Positions 25,244 through 35,507 of a stretch of 64,000 nt of DNA are shown here, in pieces. The stretch's first letter is position 1; each line of letters opens with the position of its first letter. The notes below the pieces were generated by a model. The model saw only the letters and a list, made by a program, of their open reading frames with translations, searched no databases and had not been told where the DNA came from. The stretch covers positions 960,292 to 1,024,291 of the forward strand of contig UCIA01000002.1 in NCBI GenBank assembly GCA_900472295.1, read 5' to 3'. Origin of the DNA: Hyphomicrobiales bacterium (GTDB lineage: Bacteria > Pseudomonadota > Alphaproteobacteria > Rhizobiales > Rhizobiaceae). Made by a program: the position numbers and the translations under genes.

Positions 25244-25933
25244 TCACGGCACCTTGCCCTGGATCGCCCTGCCCCAGTCGAGCAGCGGTTTTGCGCGCAT
25301 GGTGAAATCGACAAGCTCGTCGACCAGCGCCGGCGCGTGGATGCCGGCTGGATCGATGACGCGCTGGACGACAAAATGCCGGTTGCGCACGGCCTCGGCG
25401 AGATCGGCATCTGTAATCTGCTCGAAGCCGCGTGGCTGACGCTTCATGCGGCCTTCGGTTTCGAATTCGAGGCCGTTTTTCCTAAGGGTTGAAAGCAGTT
25501 TTCGGTACTCGGCCGGCCGGGCGATGATCGCCTTGCGCATCGCCAGCAGCAGCGCCGGCTCCGGGTTCCACCAAGCGACGTCGGCAAAGCAACGCTCCAG
25601 CCCGATATGCACGTAAAAGACTCCCAGCCCCGTCTTGCTGCCGTCCGGCGACAGGATCGCCGAGACGTGCCGGTTGTACGGCCGCTTGTCCTTGGCAAAG
25701 CGCACGTCGCGGTTGATGCGAAACAGCGACTTCTTACGATCGCCGCGCAGGCCAAGCCCCGCTGCCGCGAAGCGTTCCGTCAGCGTGTCAACCAGATCGC
25801 CGATCGGCTGGTGCAGGTCGCTGTCGTAAAGGGCGCGATTCTCGGCAAACCATTCGCGGCTCTGGTGAAAATCCAGTGCCTTGAAGAACGGAATGGCTTT
25901 GGGACCAAAGCCTTTGAACGCGCCGGCGCTCAC
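25244..25933 (-). CDS. DUF2461 (TIGR02453) family protein
   Basis: A 229-residue cytoplasmic protein of the DUF2461 family, function unknown. Family hallmarks are [20 protein letters not shown] at the start, then [19 protein letters not shown] and [19 protein letters not shown]. The length is normal for the family. It begins with GTG at 25933 and shares 4 nt (GTGA) with the ligA stop, so it is translationally coupled to ligA at the end of the long minus-strand cluster. A partial broken copy of its 3' end lies just downstream. Confidence 0.9.
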   Translation of the reverse strand: MSAGAFKGFGPKAIPFFKALDFHQSREWFAENRALYDSDLHQPIGDLVDTLTERFAAAGLGLRGDRKKSLFRINRDVRFAKDKRPYNRHVSAILSPDGSKTGLGVFYVHIGLERCFADVAWWNPEPALLLAMRKAIIARPAEYRKLLSTLRKNGLEFETEGRMKRQPRGFEQITDADLAEAVRNRHFVVQRVIDPAGIHAPALVDELVDFTMRAKPLLDWGRAIQGKVP

Positions 25934-28134
25934 GCCTTGCCGACCCGTTGCAGCCAGGTGTCCTCGTCGATGACTTCGACGCCGAGTTCAGTGGCCTGCT
26001 TCAGTTTGGAGCCGGCGCCGGGTCCAGCCACCAGAAGATCGGTCTTCGCCGACACCGAACCCGCCACCTTGGCGCCGAGCCGTTCGGCCATCGCCTTGGC
26101 TTCGGACCGCGTCAGCTTTTCCAGCGTGCCGGTGAAGACGATGGTCTTGCCGGCAACCTCGCTGTCGGCCGAAACGGTGACGATGTAGGGCTTGGGTTTG
26201 ACCTGCTCGAGCAATCTGTCCAGCACATCGTCATTGCGCTCATTGCCGAAGAAATCGCGCAACGCATCGATCACCGTATCGCCGATGCCGTTGATCGAGG
26301 GGAAGACGCTGTGCGGATCCTCCGCCGCTGCCGTCTCCTTGCCGACGCGAATCAGTTCCTCAATGGTCGAGAAGGTCTTGGCAAGCAGCGCCGCCGTCGT
26401 TTCGCCGATATGCCTGATGCCGAGCGCGAAGATGAAACGGTCGAGCTCCGGCTCGCGGCGCGAGTCGATGGCGGCGAACAGCTTGTCGAGGCCTTCATAG
26501 TTGCGGTCCTCGACCCCGCGCACATTCTTGCGCGCCTTGCCCGATGCCGCCTCGCGCAGCCTTGCCTGTTCCTCGCGCCGCTCGGCCATCGCCCTGGTGA
26601 CTGCGGGACGGCGATCCCTGAGGGTAAATATATCGGCCGCGGTCTTGACCAGTCCGGAATTGAAGAACAGGTCGATGTTCTCGGCGCCGAGGCCCTCGAT
26701 GTCGAGCGCCCCGCGCGACACGAAGTGGCGCAGCCGCTCTACCGCCTGCGCGGCGCAGATCAGTTCACCGGTGCAGCGGCGGCGCGAATCCTCCTTGCCG
26801 GTCTTCTCGTTGATCTCGCGCGTCGCCGGCGAGCCGCAGACCGGACAAGTGTGCGGAAACTCATAAGGCACCGCGTCGCCCGGCCGCTTGTCGATGACGA
26901 CGCTGACGATCTGCGGAATGACGTCGCCCGCCCGTTGTATTATAACCGTGTCACCGATGCGGACATCGATGCCGTCGCGGATCGGTAGGCCGTTGCTGTC
27001 GAAACCCTTGATGTAATCCTCATTGTGCAGCGTGACGTTTTCGACCACCACGCCGCCAACGGTGACCGGCGCCAGCCGCGCCACCGGCGCCAGCGTGCCG
27101 GTGCGGCCGACCTGGATGTCGATCTTCTGCACCGTCGTCATCGCCTGTTCGGCCGGGAATTTATGCGCAACAGCCCAGCGCGGCTCGCCGGTGACGAAAC
27201 CCCAGCGGCGCTGCAGTTCCAGCTGGTCGACCTTGTAGACGACGCCGTCTATGTCGTAGCCGAGCGACGAGCGCAGCTCCTCGATCTTGTGATACTGCGC
27301 GATCAGCTCGTCGACCGACTTCGCCCGCACCATCAGCGGACTGACCTTGAACCCCCATTCGGCGAATTTCTGCACGGATTCGTACTGGGTCGGCGCCGGG
27401 TCCTCTGTCGTAAAACCCCAGGCATAGGCAAAGAACTTGAGGTTGCGGCTGGCGGTGACGGAGGCATCCTTCTGGCGCAGGGAGCCGGCCGCCGTGTTGC
27501 GCGGATTGACATAGTCCTGGCCGCCGACCGCCGCCGAGCGCGCCTTCAGCGCCTCGAATTCGGCATAGGTCATGTAGACCTCGCCGCGGATCTCGATGGT
27601 CTCCGGCCAGCCCGAGCCTTTGAGCCTGGCGGGGATGTCGGCGATGGTTCTGAGATTGGCGGTGATGTCTTCGCCGACAGCGCCATCGCCGCGCGTCGCG
27701 CCCTGCACGAACACGCCGCGTTCATAGCGCAGCGACGCCGACAGCCCGTCGATCTTCGGTTCGGCCGTAAAGGCGATGTCGAGATCCTTGTCACGATCGA
27801 AGAAGCGCCGGCCACGGTCGAGGAAATCGGTGACATCCTCGTCGGTATAGGCCTTGGCGAGGCTGAGCATCGGCACCGCATGGCGCACCTTGGCAAAGCC
27901 TTCCGCCGGCGCGGCGCCAACCCGCAGCGAGGGCGAATCCTCGCGGACCAGACCGGGAAAACGCTCTTCGATAGCAAGGTTGCGCCGCCGCAGCGCGTCG
28001 TACTCCGCGTCGGTAATCGTCGGCGCGTCCTCGGCATGGTAGCGCCGGTCATGGCCGGCGATCTCCTCGGCCAGCCGGGCAAGCTCATCCGCGGCTTCGT
28101 TTTCGCTCAACGATTCGACTGGTTTTTCAGACAT
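25930..28134 (-). CDS. ligA: NAD-dependent DNA ligase
   Basis: The essential replicative ligase, which seals nicks using NAD+; 734 residues, slightly longer than the usual 670-700. Domains in order: Ia, then the adenylation domain with catalytic Lys127 in KIDG (127-130), an OB fold, a four-cysteine zinc finger (CPVCG ... [10 protein letters not shown]), helix-hairpin-helix repeats and a C-terminal BRCT domain ([20 protein letters not shown]). An insertion near [20 protein letters not shown] accounts for the extra length. It follows recN after 149 bp and overlaps the DUF2461 gene by 4 nt. Confidence 0.97.
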   Translation of the reverse strand: MSEKPVESLSENEAADELARLAEEIAGHDRRYHAEDAPTITDAEYDALRRRNLAIEERFPGLVREDSPSLRVGAAPAEGFAKVRHAVPMLSLAKAYTDEDVTDFLDRGRRFFDRDKDLDIAFTAEPKIDGLSASLRYERGVFVQGATRGDGAVGEDITANLRTIADIPARLKGSGWPETIEIRGEVYMTYAEFEALKARSAAVGGQDYVNPRNTAAGSLRQKDASVTASRNLKFFAYAWGFTTEDPAPTQYESVQKFAEWGFKVSPLMVRAKSVDELIAQYHKIEELRSSLGYDIDGVVYKVDQLELQRRWGFVTGEPRWAVAHKFPAEQAMTTVQKIDIQVGRTGTLAPVARLAPVTVGGVVVENVTLHNEDYIKGFDSNGLPIRDGIDVRIGDTVIIQRAGDVIPQIVSVVIDKRPGDAVPYEFPHTCPVCGSPATREINEKTGKEDSRRRCTGELICAAQAVERLRHFVSRGALDIEGLGAENIDLFFNSGLVKTAADIFTLRDRRPAVTRAMAERREEQARLREAASGKARKNVRGVEDRNYEGLDKLFAAIDSRREPELDRFIFALGIRHIGETTAALLAKTFSTIEELIRVGKETAAAEDPHSVFPSINGIGDTVIDALRDFFGNERNDDVLDRLLEQVKPKPYIVTVSADSEVAGKTIVFTGTLEKLTRSEAKAMAERLGAKVAGSVSAKTDLLVAGPGAGSKLKQATELGVEVIDEDTWLQRVGKA

Positions 28135-28283
28135 GCAGGCGCGGTCCTCGAATTCTGGTGGGCCACTATAAATCAGGATTTGCCGACAGCGAGATAGGCT
28201 GTGGAAAAATCAAACCCAAACAGCAGGATGTCGCCATATCCTGACTCTTTCCCCGAAAAGCCAGTTCCGGCATCTGACGGTTG

Positions 28284-29957
28284 TTAAGCCGCTGCAGTAT
28301 TCTCGCGCAGCAACCGCTCTGCGGCCGCGCGCGCCTCATCGGTGATGGTGGCGCCGGCCAGCATGCGCGCGATCTCTTCCTGACGCGCCGCCCGGTCCAT
28401 CTCGGCGATCCCTGTGGCGACCTTGTCCGAGCCGCCGGATTTGGAAATCAGGAAATGCGTCGCAGCACGTGCCGCCACCTGCGGCGCATGCGTCACCGAC
28501 AGCACCTGCACCCGCTTCGACAGCCGCGCCAGCCGCTGGCCGATGGCATCGGCCACGGCGCCGCCGACGCCGGTGTCGATCTCGTCGAAGACCAATGTCG
28601 GCGCCGAGCCGCGATCGGCCAGCGCCACTTTGAGCGCCAGCAGGAAGCGCGACAGCTCGCCGCCGGACGCGACTTTCATCATCGGGCCGGGCCTGGTGCC
28701 GGGGTTGGTGCGCACCCAGAACTCGACTTGGTCGATACCCTCTTCCATGCGGTTCTCGCCATCGCTGGTCAGCCCGACAATGAACTCGGCCCGCTCGAGC
28801 TTGAGCGCCGGCAGTTCGGCCATGACAGCCTTGGTCAGCCCGACCGCGGCTGCGTGACGAAGCGAGGATAGCTGGGCTGCGGAAATGTCATAAGCCTCGC
28901 GCGCGGCGGCGGCCTGCTTTTCCAAAAGATGCAGTCGCCCCTCGCCGGCATCGAGATCGGCAAGATCGGCGGACATGGTGTCACGCAGTTGCGCCAGGTC
29001 GTCGACGGCAACGCTGTGCTTGCGTGATGCCGCACGCAGTGAAAACAGCCGCTCTTCCGCCTTCTCCAGCCGCTGCGGGTCGTATTCCGTGGCGCGAAGT
29101 GCTGCCTCGACACCCGATTGCGCGGCATCCAGCGACAGCATCGCCTCGTCGAGCGACTTCACCACATCCTCGAGCAGCCCCGGCGCTTCGCTCGCCTTGC
29201 GCTGCAGGCGCCTTAGCAAGCTTGCCAGTTGCGGCAGTGGCGAGGACGGCCCAGACAGCACATCCTGCGCATCATGTATTTCCGAGGCGATCTTTTCGGC
29301 CCGCATCATCGTGGCGCGCAATTCCGCCAGCTGCGTCTCCTCGCCGGGCTGCGGATCGAGCTTGGCCAGTTCAGCCACCGAAGCCCTGAGATAATCGGCC
29401 TCGCGCGCGGCGGCCTCGACCTTGGCGCGATGGCGCGTAAACTCCTGTTCGCAGCCGCGCCAGTAGCGCCATGCCTCTCCCGTTGCGCGGGCGGCGCCGA
29501 GATGACCGCCAAAACTGTCCAGCAATTCGCGATGCGCGCCCGGATCGACCAAAGCGCGCTCATCATGCTGGCCGTGAATCTCGACCAGCGCGTGGCCGAT
29601 GTCGCGCATCAGCGTGACGCTGGACGGCTGGTCGTTGACGAAGACGCGAGTGCGGCCATCCGCCGTCTGCAGCCGGCGCAGGATGATGTCGCCATCGTCC
29701 TCGATGGCGTTTTCGGCCAGCAGCGCGCGCACCGGGTGGTTGCGCGGCACGTCGAAGACGGCGATCACCTGGCCCTGGGCAGCACCATGGCGCACCAGCG
29801 AGGCGTCGCCGCGCGCGCCAAGCGCCAGCGACAGCGCGTCGAGCAGGATGGATTTGCCGGCGCCGGTTTCGCCGGTCAGCACGGATAGGCCCGGCTGGAA
29901 GTCGATATCCAGCTTCTCGATCAGGACGATATCGCGGATCGACAGTCTGGAAAGCAT
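28284..29957 (-). CDS. recN: DNA repair protein RecN
   Basis: An SMC-like ATPase of 557 residues acting in recombinational repair of double-strand breaks. Walker A is GETGAGKS (29-36) near the N-terminus. A long coiled-coil middle part (for example around EKQAAAAREAYDISAAQLSS) follows, then the C-terminal signature KVASGGELSRFLLALK and Walker B LVFDEIDTGVGG. It lies between bamD and ligA, as in other Rhizobiales. A terminator separates it from bamD, so it is probably expressed from its own promoter; no LexA box was identified by eye. Confidence 0.96.
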   Translation of the reverse strand: MLSRLSIRDIVLIEKLDIDFQPGLSVLTGETGAGKSILLDALSLALGARGDASLVRHGAAQGQVIAVFDVPRNHPVRALLAENAIEDDGDIILRRLQTADGRTRVFVNDQPSSVTLMRDIGHALVEIHGQHDERALVDPGAHRELLDSFGGHLGAARATGEAWRYWRGCEQEFTRHRAKVEAAAREADYLRASVAELAKLDPQPGEETQLAELRATMMRAEKIASEIHDAQDVLSGPSSPLPQLASLLRRLQRKASEAPGLLEDVVKSLDEAMLSLDAAQSGVEAALRATEYDPQRLEKAEERLFSLRAASRKHSVAVDDLAQLRDTMSADLADLDAGEGRLHLLEKQAAAAREAYDISAAQLSSLRHAAAVGLTKAVMAELPALKLERAEFIVGLTSDGENRMEEGIDQVEFWVRTNPGTRPGPMMKVASGGELSRFLLALKVALADRGSAPTLVFDEIDTGVGGAVADAIGQRLARLSKRVQVLSVTHAPQVAARAATHFLISKSGGSDKVATGIAEMDRAARQEEIARMLAGATITDEARAAAERLLRENTAAA

Positions 29958-29974
29958 CAGAACCCGAACCTATC

Positions 29975-30030
29975 GCATGCCGCGCCCCGGACCCGGTTTT
30001 TGGGACAACGGCATACTTGAACAAAAACGG
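29975..30030. repeat. Diverged copy of the GCATG...TTTTGGGACAACG repeat
   Basis: The segment reads GCATGCCGCG, a C-rich spacer, then GGTTTTTGGGACAACG and GCATACTTGAACAAA. It matches, with substitutions, the first half of the element at 13878-13930 (GCATGTCGCC ... CGGTTCTGGGACAACG ... ACATGCATCAAAACAAA). It separates recN from the bamD terminator. Confidence 0.65.
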
Positions 30031-30066
30031 CGCTGCGGGAGTCGCAGCGCCGCACTATCTTTTTGT
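30028..30066 (-). terminator. Rho-independent terminator after bamD
   Basis: A 10-bp perfect stem CGGCGCTGCG/CGCAGCGCCG (30028-30037, 30043-30052) has a 5-nt loop. On the minus strand it is followed by TTTTTGTT, giving a typical intrinsic terminator for bamD. On the plus strand ATCTTTTTG also follows, so it may work in both directions. Confidence 0.85.
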
Positions 30067-30122
30067 TTGAACGTCGGATCAATCCGAAAAGCGCGGTACA
30101 CGCTTCATCGGATGCTCAGGCG

Positions 30123-30992
30123 TCAGGCGCCGGTGATCAGCTTGCCTGCCTTGGATATCCACGATCCGGCATTCTCGCGCGGCTCAATGCCGTTGCTCTG
30201 CAGCAACTTGTAGGAATCCTTGTACCACTGGCTGTCGGGATAGTTGGTGCCGAGCACGGCTGCTGCCGTCTGCGCTTCCGAGGTCAGACCCATCGCGTAG
30301 TAGCTTTCGGTCAGGCGCGCCAGCGCCTCCTCGACATGGCGGGTGGCGGAATAGTTCTCGACCACGTTGCGGAAGCGCTTGACGGCGGCGATGTATTCGC
30401 GCCGCTCAAGATAGTAGCGGCCGATCTGCATCTCCTTGCCGGCCAGCTGGTCGGTGGCGAAGCGGATCTTCTCCTTGGCGTCGTCGACATATTCCGATGT
30501 CGGCCAGCGCGTCACCAGATCCTGCATCGTCTGCACGGTCTGGCGCGCTTCCTTCTGATCCTGGGTCACGTCCTTGATCTGCTTGTAGTAGCTCAAGCCG
30601 ATAATGTACTGGGCGTAGGCAGCGTCGTCGGTCGACGGATAGAGCGTGAGATAGCGCTTAGCCGAGCTGATCGCTTCGTCATAGCTGCCCTGCCGATAGT
30701 CTGCAAAGGCGCCCATCACCATCGATTTGCGGGCCCACTCCGAATAGGGGTGCTGGCGGTCGACCGCATCGAACTTGCGGCTTGCTTCCTGCAGACGGCC
30801 GGCATTGAGGTTGGCAAGGCCTTGATTGTAGAGCACGTCTGCCGGTTCGGTCTGATCGACATAGGTCGACAGATCGACGTCTTTCTCGGACGACATGCAG
30901 GCCGACAGGAAAAGCGATGGCACAACCACCGAAAGCGCCAGAAAAACAGCCCGATACGGCGCTTTCGATTGACCAACTCGCGTGAAGAACAT
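30123..30992 (-). CDS. bamD: Outer-membrane assembly lipoprotein BamD
   Basis: An essential lipoprotein of the BAM complex that folds outer-membrane proteins; 289 residues. A lipoprotein signal ends in LSAC (Cys about residue 32). TPR-like repeats follow: [20 protein letters not shown], then [20 protein letters not shown] and [15 protein letters not shown], typical of BamD/ComL. ATG 30992 gives a normal signal peptide. The frame is open to 31079 but the extra part is encoded by a dispersed repeat and is unlikely to be translated. It follows lpxC, as usual in Rhizobiales, and ends in a terminator. Confidence 0.95.
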   Translation of the reverse strand: MFFTRVGQSKAPYRAVFLALSVVVPSLFLSACMSSEKDVDLSTYVDQTEPADVLYNQGLANLNAGRLQEASRKFDAVDRQHPYSEWARKSMVMGAFADYRQGSYDEAISSAKRYLTLYPSTDDAAYAQYIIGLSYYKQIKDVTQDQKEARQTVQTMQDLVTRWPTSEYVDDAKEKIRFATDQLAGKEMQIGRYYLERREYIAAVKRFRNVVENYSATRHVEEALARLTESYYAMGLTSEAQTAAAVLGTNYPDSQWYKDSYKLLQSNGIEPRENAGSWISKAGKLITGA

Positions 30993-31030
30993 GATTGGAT
31001 TGCGCCCTTTCGGCGTTATTTCAATGCCTT

Positions 31031-31078
31031 TGGCATGGCGTTCCCTCAAAACTGATCCCCACTTTTGAGCGACATGCA
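31031..31078. repeat. Partial copy of dispersed repeat in bamD leader
   Basis: On the minus strand it reads GCATGTCGCTCAAAAGTGGG, then ATCAGTTTTGAGGGAACGCC and ATGCC. This matches the core of the 13878-13926 element (GCATGTCGCCC, then AAGTG, CGGTT, TGGGACAACG, CATGC). It lies 40-85 bp upstream of the bamD start and so forms part of its leader. Confidence 0.6.
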
Positions 31079-31255
31079 CCTAATCGACGGCAGCAGCCAT
31101 AAACCATAACCGCCTTGCCCAGCAACGCTATGTCTAGCCAATCGCACATTTTTGTGGCGACTTGGTGTTGCCCCGAACGCTATGCACTTTCACCGGCAGG
31201 TGATGCATTCACGCAACACCGGCCAGCGCTCAGAAAGCCAGAAAATCGTTAAGAA

Positions 31256-32203
31256 TCAGATCACCCAGGGCGCGAAGACGGGGCCGGTGACGGCGCTCAT
31301 CTCGGCGGTGCGGCCACGCTCGCGGCGCGTCGTCTCGACGACCTCGAAGGCCGAACGGTCGGACAGAAGCCGCCGCAAAGCCGCCGCGTTCATCCGGTGG
31401 CCGCCGCGATAGGAGCGGAAGCAGCCGATGAAACGGGCGCCGGCCAGCGCCAGATCGCCCATCGCGTCCATCGTCTTGTGGCGGGCGAACTCATTGGGAT
31501 AGCGCAGGCCGCCCATGTTGATCACGCGGTTGTCGTCGCCGATCACCAGCGAATTCTCCAGCGACGAACCCAGCGCATAGCCGGCCGCCCACAGCCGCTC
31601 GACATCCTTCATGAAACCGAAGGTGCGGGCGCGGGCAATGTCCTGGCGGAAGACGTCGGGATTGATGTCGGAGGCGAACAGCTGCCGGCCGATCGCCGGG
31701 CTCTCGAAATCGATCTCGATCTCGAAGCGGGTGCCGCTATAGGGCCTGAATTCGGCCCAGGAGGCGCCGTTCTCGATGCGGACCGGCTTGACCACCCTGA
31801 TGTAGCGGCGCTTGACCGCCAGCGTCTCGATGCCGGCCTGGTCGATGGCTTCCACGAACGCCACCGCGCTGCCGTCGAGGATAGGAACCTCACGGCCGTC
31901 GATCTCGATGATGATGTTGTCGATGCCAAGCCCGAACAGCGTCGCCATCAGATGTTCGACGGTGGCGATGTGCTCGCCTGCCGGGTCGCCGAGCATGGTG
32001 CAGAGGTCGGTCGCGCCGACTTCGGCGACCAGCGCGCGGAACTCGCGGCTCTCGTTTCCATTGGAAAGGTGGAACACCACGCCGGTGTCGGCGTCCGCGG
32101 GAAGGAAATTGACGGTGACCGGTTTGCCGCTATGGACGCCGGTACCTGTCAGCGTCGCACGCGATCGAAGTGTCGTCTGGTAGTCCTGCAAGACAAACCC
32201 CAT
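31256..32203 (-). CDS. lpxC: UDP-3-O-acyl-N-acetylglucosamine deacetylase
   Basis: A zinc amidase catalysing the committed step of lipid A synthesis; 315 residues, normal length. Family signatures are TVEHLMATLFGLGIDN (first zinc-ligand His), FARHKTMDAMGDLALAGARF (second zinc His and the Asp ligand) and SYRGGHRMNAAALRRLL (catalytic His). It stands between ftsZ and bamD with 276 bp upstream, so it probably has its own promoter in that gap. Expression next to division genes couples outer-membrane and septum growth. Confidence 0.97.
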   Translation of the reverse strand: MGFVLQDYQTTLRSRATLTGTGVHSGKPVTVNFLPADADTGVVFHLSNGNESREFRALVAEVGATDLCTMLGDPAGEHIATVEHLMATLFGLGIDNIIIEIDGREVPILDGSAVAFVEAIDQAGIETLAVKRRYIRVVKPVRIENGASWAEFRPYSGTRFEIEIDFESPAIGRQLFASDINPDVFRQDIARARTFGFMKDVERLWAAGYALGSSLENSLVIGDDNRVINMGGLRYPNEFARHKTMDAMGDLALAGARFIGCFRSYRGGHRMNAAALRRLLSDRSAFEVVETTRRERGRTAEMSAVTGPVFAPWVI

Positions 32204-32420
32204 AGCCCATAGTGCCCAATGTCCGCTTTATAGCCCCCAAAGGCGCGGCTCTTGATTATCGGCAGGCAGGGCCACTTCCCCGAATCCCAGCACACCGAAA
32301 GTGCTGCGGCAAAGATAGTGATCCGTCAGGGAGACTCCAAATCACGGTTTCTTACTCTGTGTAACCGCGACAGGCCATGAGCGTCACATCGTAACGTCTT
32401 GTTATAAAACCATTTTAAAC

Positions 32421-32456
32421 GTTAACAGGCAAACGATCTCTCGTCTGCCTGTTAAC
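32421..32456 (-). terminator. Long hairpin with GAGA loop downstream of ftsZ
   Basis: A 16-bp stem (one G-T pair) with the tetraloop GAGA on the minus strand: GTTAACAGGCAGACGA, loop, TCGTTTGCCTGTTAAC. It starts 24 bp after the ftsZ stop and is followed by GTTTAAAATGGTTTT, so it probably ends or stabilises the ftsZ transcript. The arms end in GTTAAC. Confidence 0.8.
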
Positions 32457-32479
32457 AAGTGTTACATACCGTTAACGGC

Positions 32480-34132
32480 TCAGTTGGCCTGGCGGCGCAG
32501 GAAGGCCGGAATCTCCAGCTGATCGTCTTCCTGGGTAGACCTGGTCTGCGGCGTCAACCGGCCCTGCTCGTCGAGCTGGCCGCGGCGCGGTGCGTAAAGC
32601 TGCGGATCCTGGCTGGCGAGGCGACGCATTTCGGGTGCCGCCTGGCGCAGTTTCGGTTCGCGCGGTTGCGCCGGCTGCAGCCGGGCCGGCTCTTCCTCAC
32701 GCCGCGTCAGTCCGTTGGTCAGCCGCTTGAGCAGCCCCATCGGTCCGCTGTTTTCATGGTCGGTCGGACGGCCCTTGGCCTCCACCTCGGCCTTCACCAC
32801 CGGCGGAAAATCCTCCACCCGCGGCATGCGCTGCGGCGCGGCAGCCACCGGCTGCGGCATTTCCCGCAGCGGCGCCGGCTGCATCACCTGCTGCACGACA
32901 GGCTGCGGCTGGGCAGGCGGAGCCTGGAAAATCTTGCTCTGCGGACGGAAATCGTCCGCCTGGGCCATCGGCGCCGGACGAGCCATTGCCGCGGCATTGG
33001 CTTCGGCAAGCTGGATCGCCTCGGCGACCGGATCGGCCGCGCGCTGCTCGTAGGTCTGCTGCTGGATCGGACGGCCTTCAGCGGCCGGGGCCACGGGGCG
33101 GGCGACCGGCTTCTGCTGCGGCGGCACGGCGCGGATCGAGATCGGCGTGGCGGCGATTTCAGCTGCCGACTTGTCGATGCCGGTGGCGACAACCGAGACG
33201 CGGATGACGCCTTCGAGATCCTCGTCGAAAGTGGCGCCCAGGATGATGTTGGCGTCCTGGTCGACCTCCTCGCGGATGCGGGTCGCGGCTTCGTCGACTT
33301 CGAACAGCGTCAGGTCACGGCCGCCGGTGATCGAGATCAGCAGGCCCTTGGCGCCGCGCATGGTCGTTTCGTCGAGCAGCGGGTTGGCGATCGCGGCCTC
33401 GGCAGCGGCCATCGCACGGCCCTCGCCCGAAGCTTCGCCGGTGCCCATCATCGCCTTGCCCATCTCGCGCATCACCGAACGCACGTCGGCGAAGTCGAGG
33501 TTGATCAGGCCTTCCTTGACCATCAGGTCGGTGATGCAGGCAACACCGGAATAGAGCACCTGGTCGGCCATGGCGAAGGCGTCGGCGAAGGTGGTCTTGT
33601 CATTGGCCAGCCGGAACAGGTTCTGGTTGGGGATGACGATGAGGGTGTCGACGCATTTCTGCAGTTCCTCGATGCCCATATCCGCCGTCTTCATGCGGCG
33701 CTGGCCTTCGAAATGGAACGGCTTGGTGACGACACCGACGGTGAGGATGCCCTTTTCGCGCGCCGCACGGGCAACGACCGGAGCAGCACCGGTGCCGGTG
33801 CCGCCGCCCATGCCGGCGGTGACGAAGCACATATGGGTGTTGGAGAGATGATCGATGATCTCATCGATGCACTCTTCCGCCGCCGCGCGGCCGACTTCCG
33901 GCTGCGAGCCGGCGCCAAGGCCTTCGGTGACATGCGCGCCGAGCTGGATCAGCCTGTCGGCCTTCGACATGGTCAGCGCCTGCGCGTCGGTGTTGGCCAC
34001 CACGAACTCAACGCCGCGCAAGCCGGCGGTGATCATGTTGTTGACGGCATTGCCGCCGCCACCGCCAACACCGAACACGGTGATCCGCGGCTTGAGCTCG
34101 GTGATGTCCGGCTTTTGCAGATTGATGGTCAT
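32480..34132 (-). CDS. ftsZ: Cell division protein FtsZ
   Basis: The tubulin-like GTPase that forms the Z-ring at midcell. At 550 residues it is longer than the 380-400 of E. coli because of the extended disordered linker found in many alphaproteobacteria. The GTP-binding signature GGGTGTG is at 109-115 and the T7 loop region is [11 protein letters not shown]. From about residue 320 a Pro/Gln-rich linker ([16 protein letters not shown]) leads to the conserved C-terminal peptide [12 protein letters not shown] that binds FtsA and other partners. It follows ftsA after 67 bp, and a strong hairpin lies downstream. Confidence 0.97.
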   Translation of the reverse strand: MTINLQKPDITELKPRITVFGVGGGGGNAVNNMITAGLRGVEFVVANTDAQALTMSKADRLIQLGAHVTEGLGAGSQPEVGRAAAEECIDEIIDHLSNTHMCFVTAGMGGGTGTGAAPVVARAAREKGILTVGVVTKPFHFEGQRRMKTADMGIEELQKCVDTLIVIPNQNLFRLANDKTTFADAFAMADQVLYSGVACITDLMVKEGLINLDFADVRSVMREMGKAMMGTGEASGEGRAMAAAEAAIANPLLDETTMRGAKGLLISITGGRDLTLFEVDEAATRIREEVDQDANIILGATFDEDLEGVIRVSVVATGIDKSAAEIAATPISIRAVPPQQKPVARPVAPAAEGRPIQQQTYEQRAADPVAEAIQLAEANAAAMARPAPMAQADDFRPQSKIFQAPPAQPQPVVQQVMQPAPLREMPQPVAAAPQRMPRVEDFPPVVKAEVEAKGRPTDHENSGPMGLLKRLTNGLTRREEEPARLQPAQPREPKLRQAAPEMRRLASQDPQLYAPRRGQLDEQGRLTPQTRSTQEDDQLEIPAFLRRQAN

Positions 34133-34199
34133 TGTCTCCGTCCTTTGCCTTTTCCCGCCGCTTCGCCGCCGCGGCCGCCTATGGGGCTGTCCCCGTCAA

Positions 34200-35507
34200 T
34201 TAGAAACTGTCTCTCAACCACTGACTCATGCGATGCAGTTTTCCGCCCGTTCCGGTCATCCTGAGACCGGAAATTCCCTTTGCCGGATGGCTCTCGAAAC
34301 TCGCCATCTGCGGATATATCAGCAGTCCGACCGCCGTCGAGAAAGCCGGCCCCTTGGCGGCTTCCGGCAGCCCCGCCACGCCGAGCGGCCGGCCGATGCG
34401 CACATTGCGTCCCAGAATCCGGCGCGCCGCCTCAGGCAGGCCGGCAAGCTGGCTGGCGCCGCCGGTCAAAACGACGCGTTTTCCCACGGCATTGCCGTAG
34501 CCGGACTTGTTCAGCCGGTCGCGCAGCAGTTCCAGCGTCTCGTCGATGCGGGCGCGGATGATGCGTGTCATCACCGAGCGCGGGATCTGCAACGGCATCT
34601 CGCCTTCTTCGCCGATCGGCTGGATCGAGACCAGATCGCGGTCATCGGCGCTGCCGGGCAGCGCCGAACCATGCATCACCTTCAACCGTTCGGCGGCGTC
34701 GAGCGAGGTCGACAGGCCCTTGGCCATATCAAGCGTCACATGGTTGCCGCCAATGGCGATGGCGTCACCATGGACGAACTTGCCTTCCGAAAACACCGAG
34801 ATCGTCGTCGTGCCGCCACCCATGTCGATGCAGGCCGCGCCCATTTCGAGCTCGTCGTCGACCAGCGCCGCCAGCCCGCTGGCATAGGGCGTCGCCACCA
34901 TGCGCTCGACCGACAGATGCGAGCGGTTGATGCAGAGTTCCAGATTGCGCAGCGGTGCAGCGTCGCCCGTCAGCACATGCATGTCGACACCGAGCTGGTC
35001 ACCGACCATGCCGCGCGGATCGCGCATACCGCGCTCGGCGTCGAGCGAAAAGCCAATCGGCAGAGAATGGATCACGTCGCGCTCGGCCTTCAGCGCCTGC
35101 TTGGCACCGGCGGCAAGCACACGCTTGATGTCGGCTTCATCGGCCTGATGGCCACCGAGGTTGATGGTGGCCGAGTAGGTCTCGCTCTTCAGCCGCCCTG
35201 CCGTCATGTTGACGATCAACGAATCCACGGTTAGTCCCGCCATGCGCTCGGCGGCGTCGACGGAAAGGCGGATGGCGTGCTCGGCGCGATCGAGATCGAC
35301 GACCACGCCCGACTTCACGCCTTGCGATTTCTGATGGCCGATGCCGATCACCTGGATGCGGTGCGAGCGGCCGCGCAGCAGCTTGCCGTCCTCGCGCGGC
35401 TTCAGCTTCGCCACCACGCAGCAAACCTTGCTCGAGCCGACATCCAGCACGGTCAGCGTGCCGGAGCGGCGCGAGGAGGCATCGCTGTTGCCGCCAAGCC
35501 AGTTCAT
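34200..35507 (-). CDS. ftsA: Cell division protein FtsA
   Basis: An actin-like ATPase that tethers FtsZ to the membrane; 435 residues. The nucleotide-binding pieces TVLDVGSSKVCCVVAKLKP and IDMGGGTTTISVFSEGKFV are visible, as is the SHS2/1C insertion region (DSLIVNMTAGRLKS). The C-terminus SQWLRDSF is an amphipathic helix suited to membrane binding. Its start overlaps the ftsQ stop by 4 nt, so the two are translationally coupled. Confidence 0.97.
   Translation of the reverse strand: MNWLGGNSDASSRRSGTLTVLDVGSSKVCCVVAKLKPREDGKLLRGRSHRIQVIGIGHQKSQGVKSGVVVDLDRAEHAIRLSVDAAERMAGLTVDSLIVNMTAGRLKSETYSATINLGGHQADEADIKRVLAAGAKQALKAERDVIHSLPIGFSLDAERGMRDPRGMVGDQLGVDMHVLTGDAAPLRNLELCINRSHLSVERMVATPYASGLAALVDDELEMGAACIDMGGGTTTISVFSEGKFVHGDAIAIGGNHVTLDMAKGLSTSLDAAERLKVMHGSALPGSADDRDLVSIQPIGEEGEMPLQIPRSVMTRIIRARIDETLELLRDRLNKSGYGNAVGKRVVLTGGASQLAGLPEAARRILGRNVRIGRPLGVAGLPEAAKGPAFSTAVGLLIYPQMASFESHPAKGISGLRMTGTGGKLHRMSQWLRDSF

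Noticed and set aside
30993..31079. N-terminally extended BamD starting at 31079
   Set aside because: The extra residues are encoded by a dispersed repeat and would put 29 residues before a normal lipoprotein signal peptide.
32410..32475. CtrA-binding sites near ftsZ/lpxC (several TTAA and GTTAAC words)
   Set aside because: The TTAA words do not show the 7-nt spacing of the CtrA consensus, and most lie in the arms of the terminator-like hairpin.
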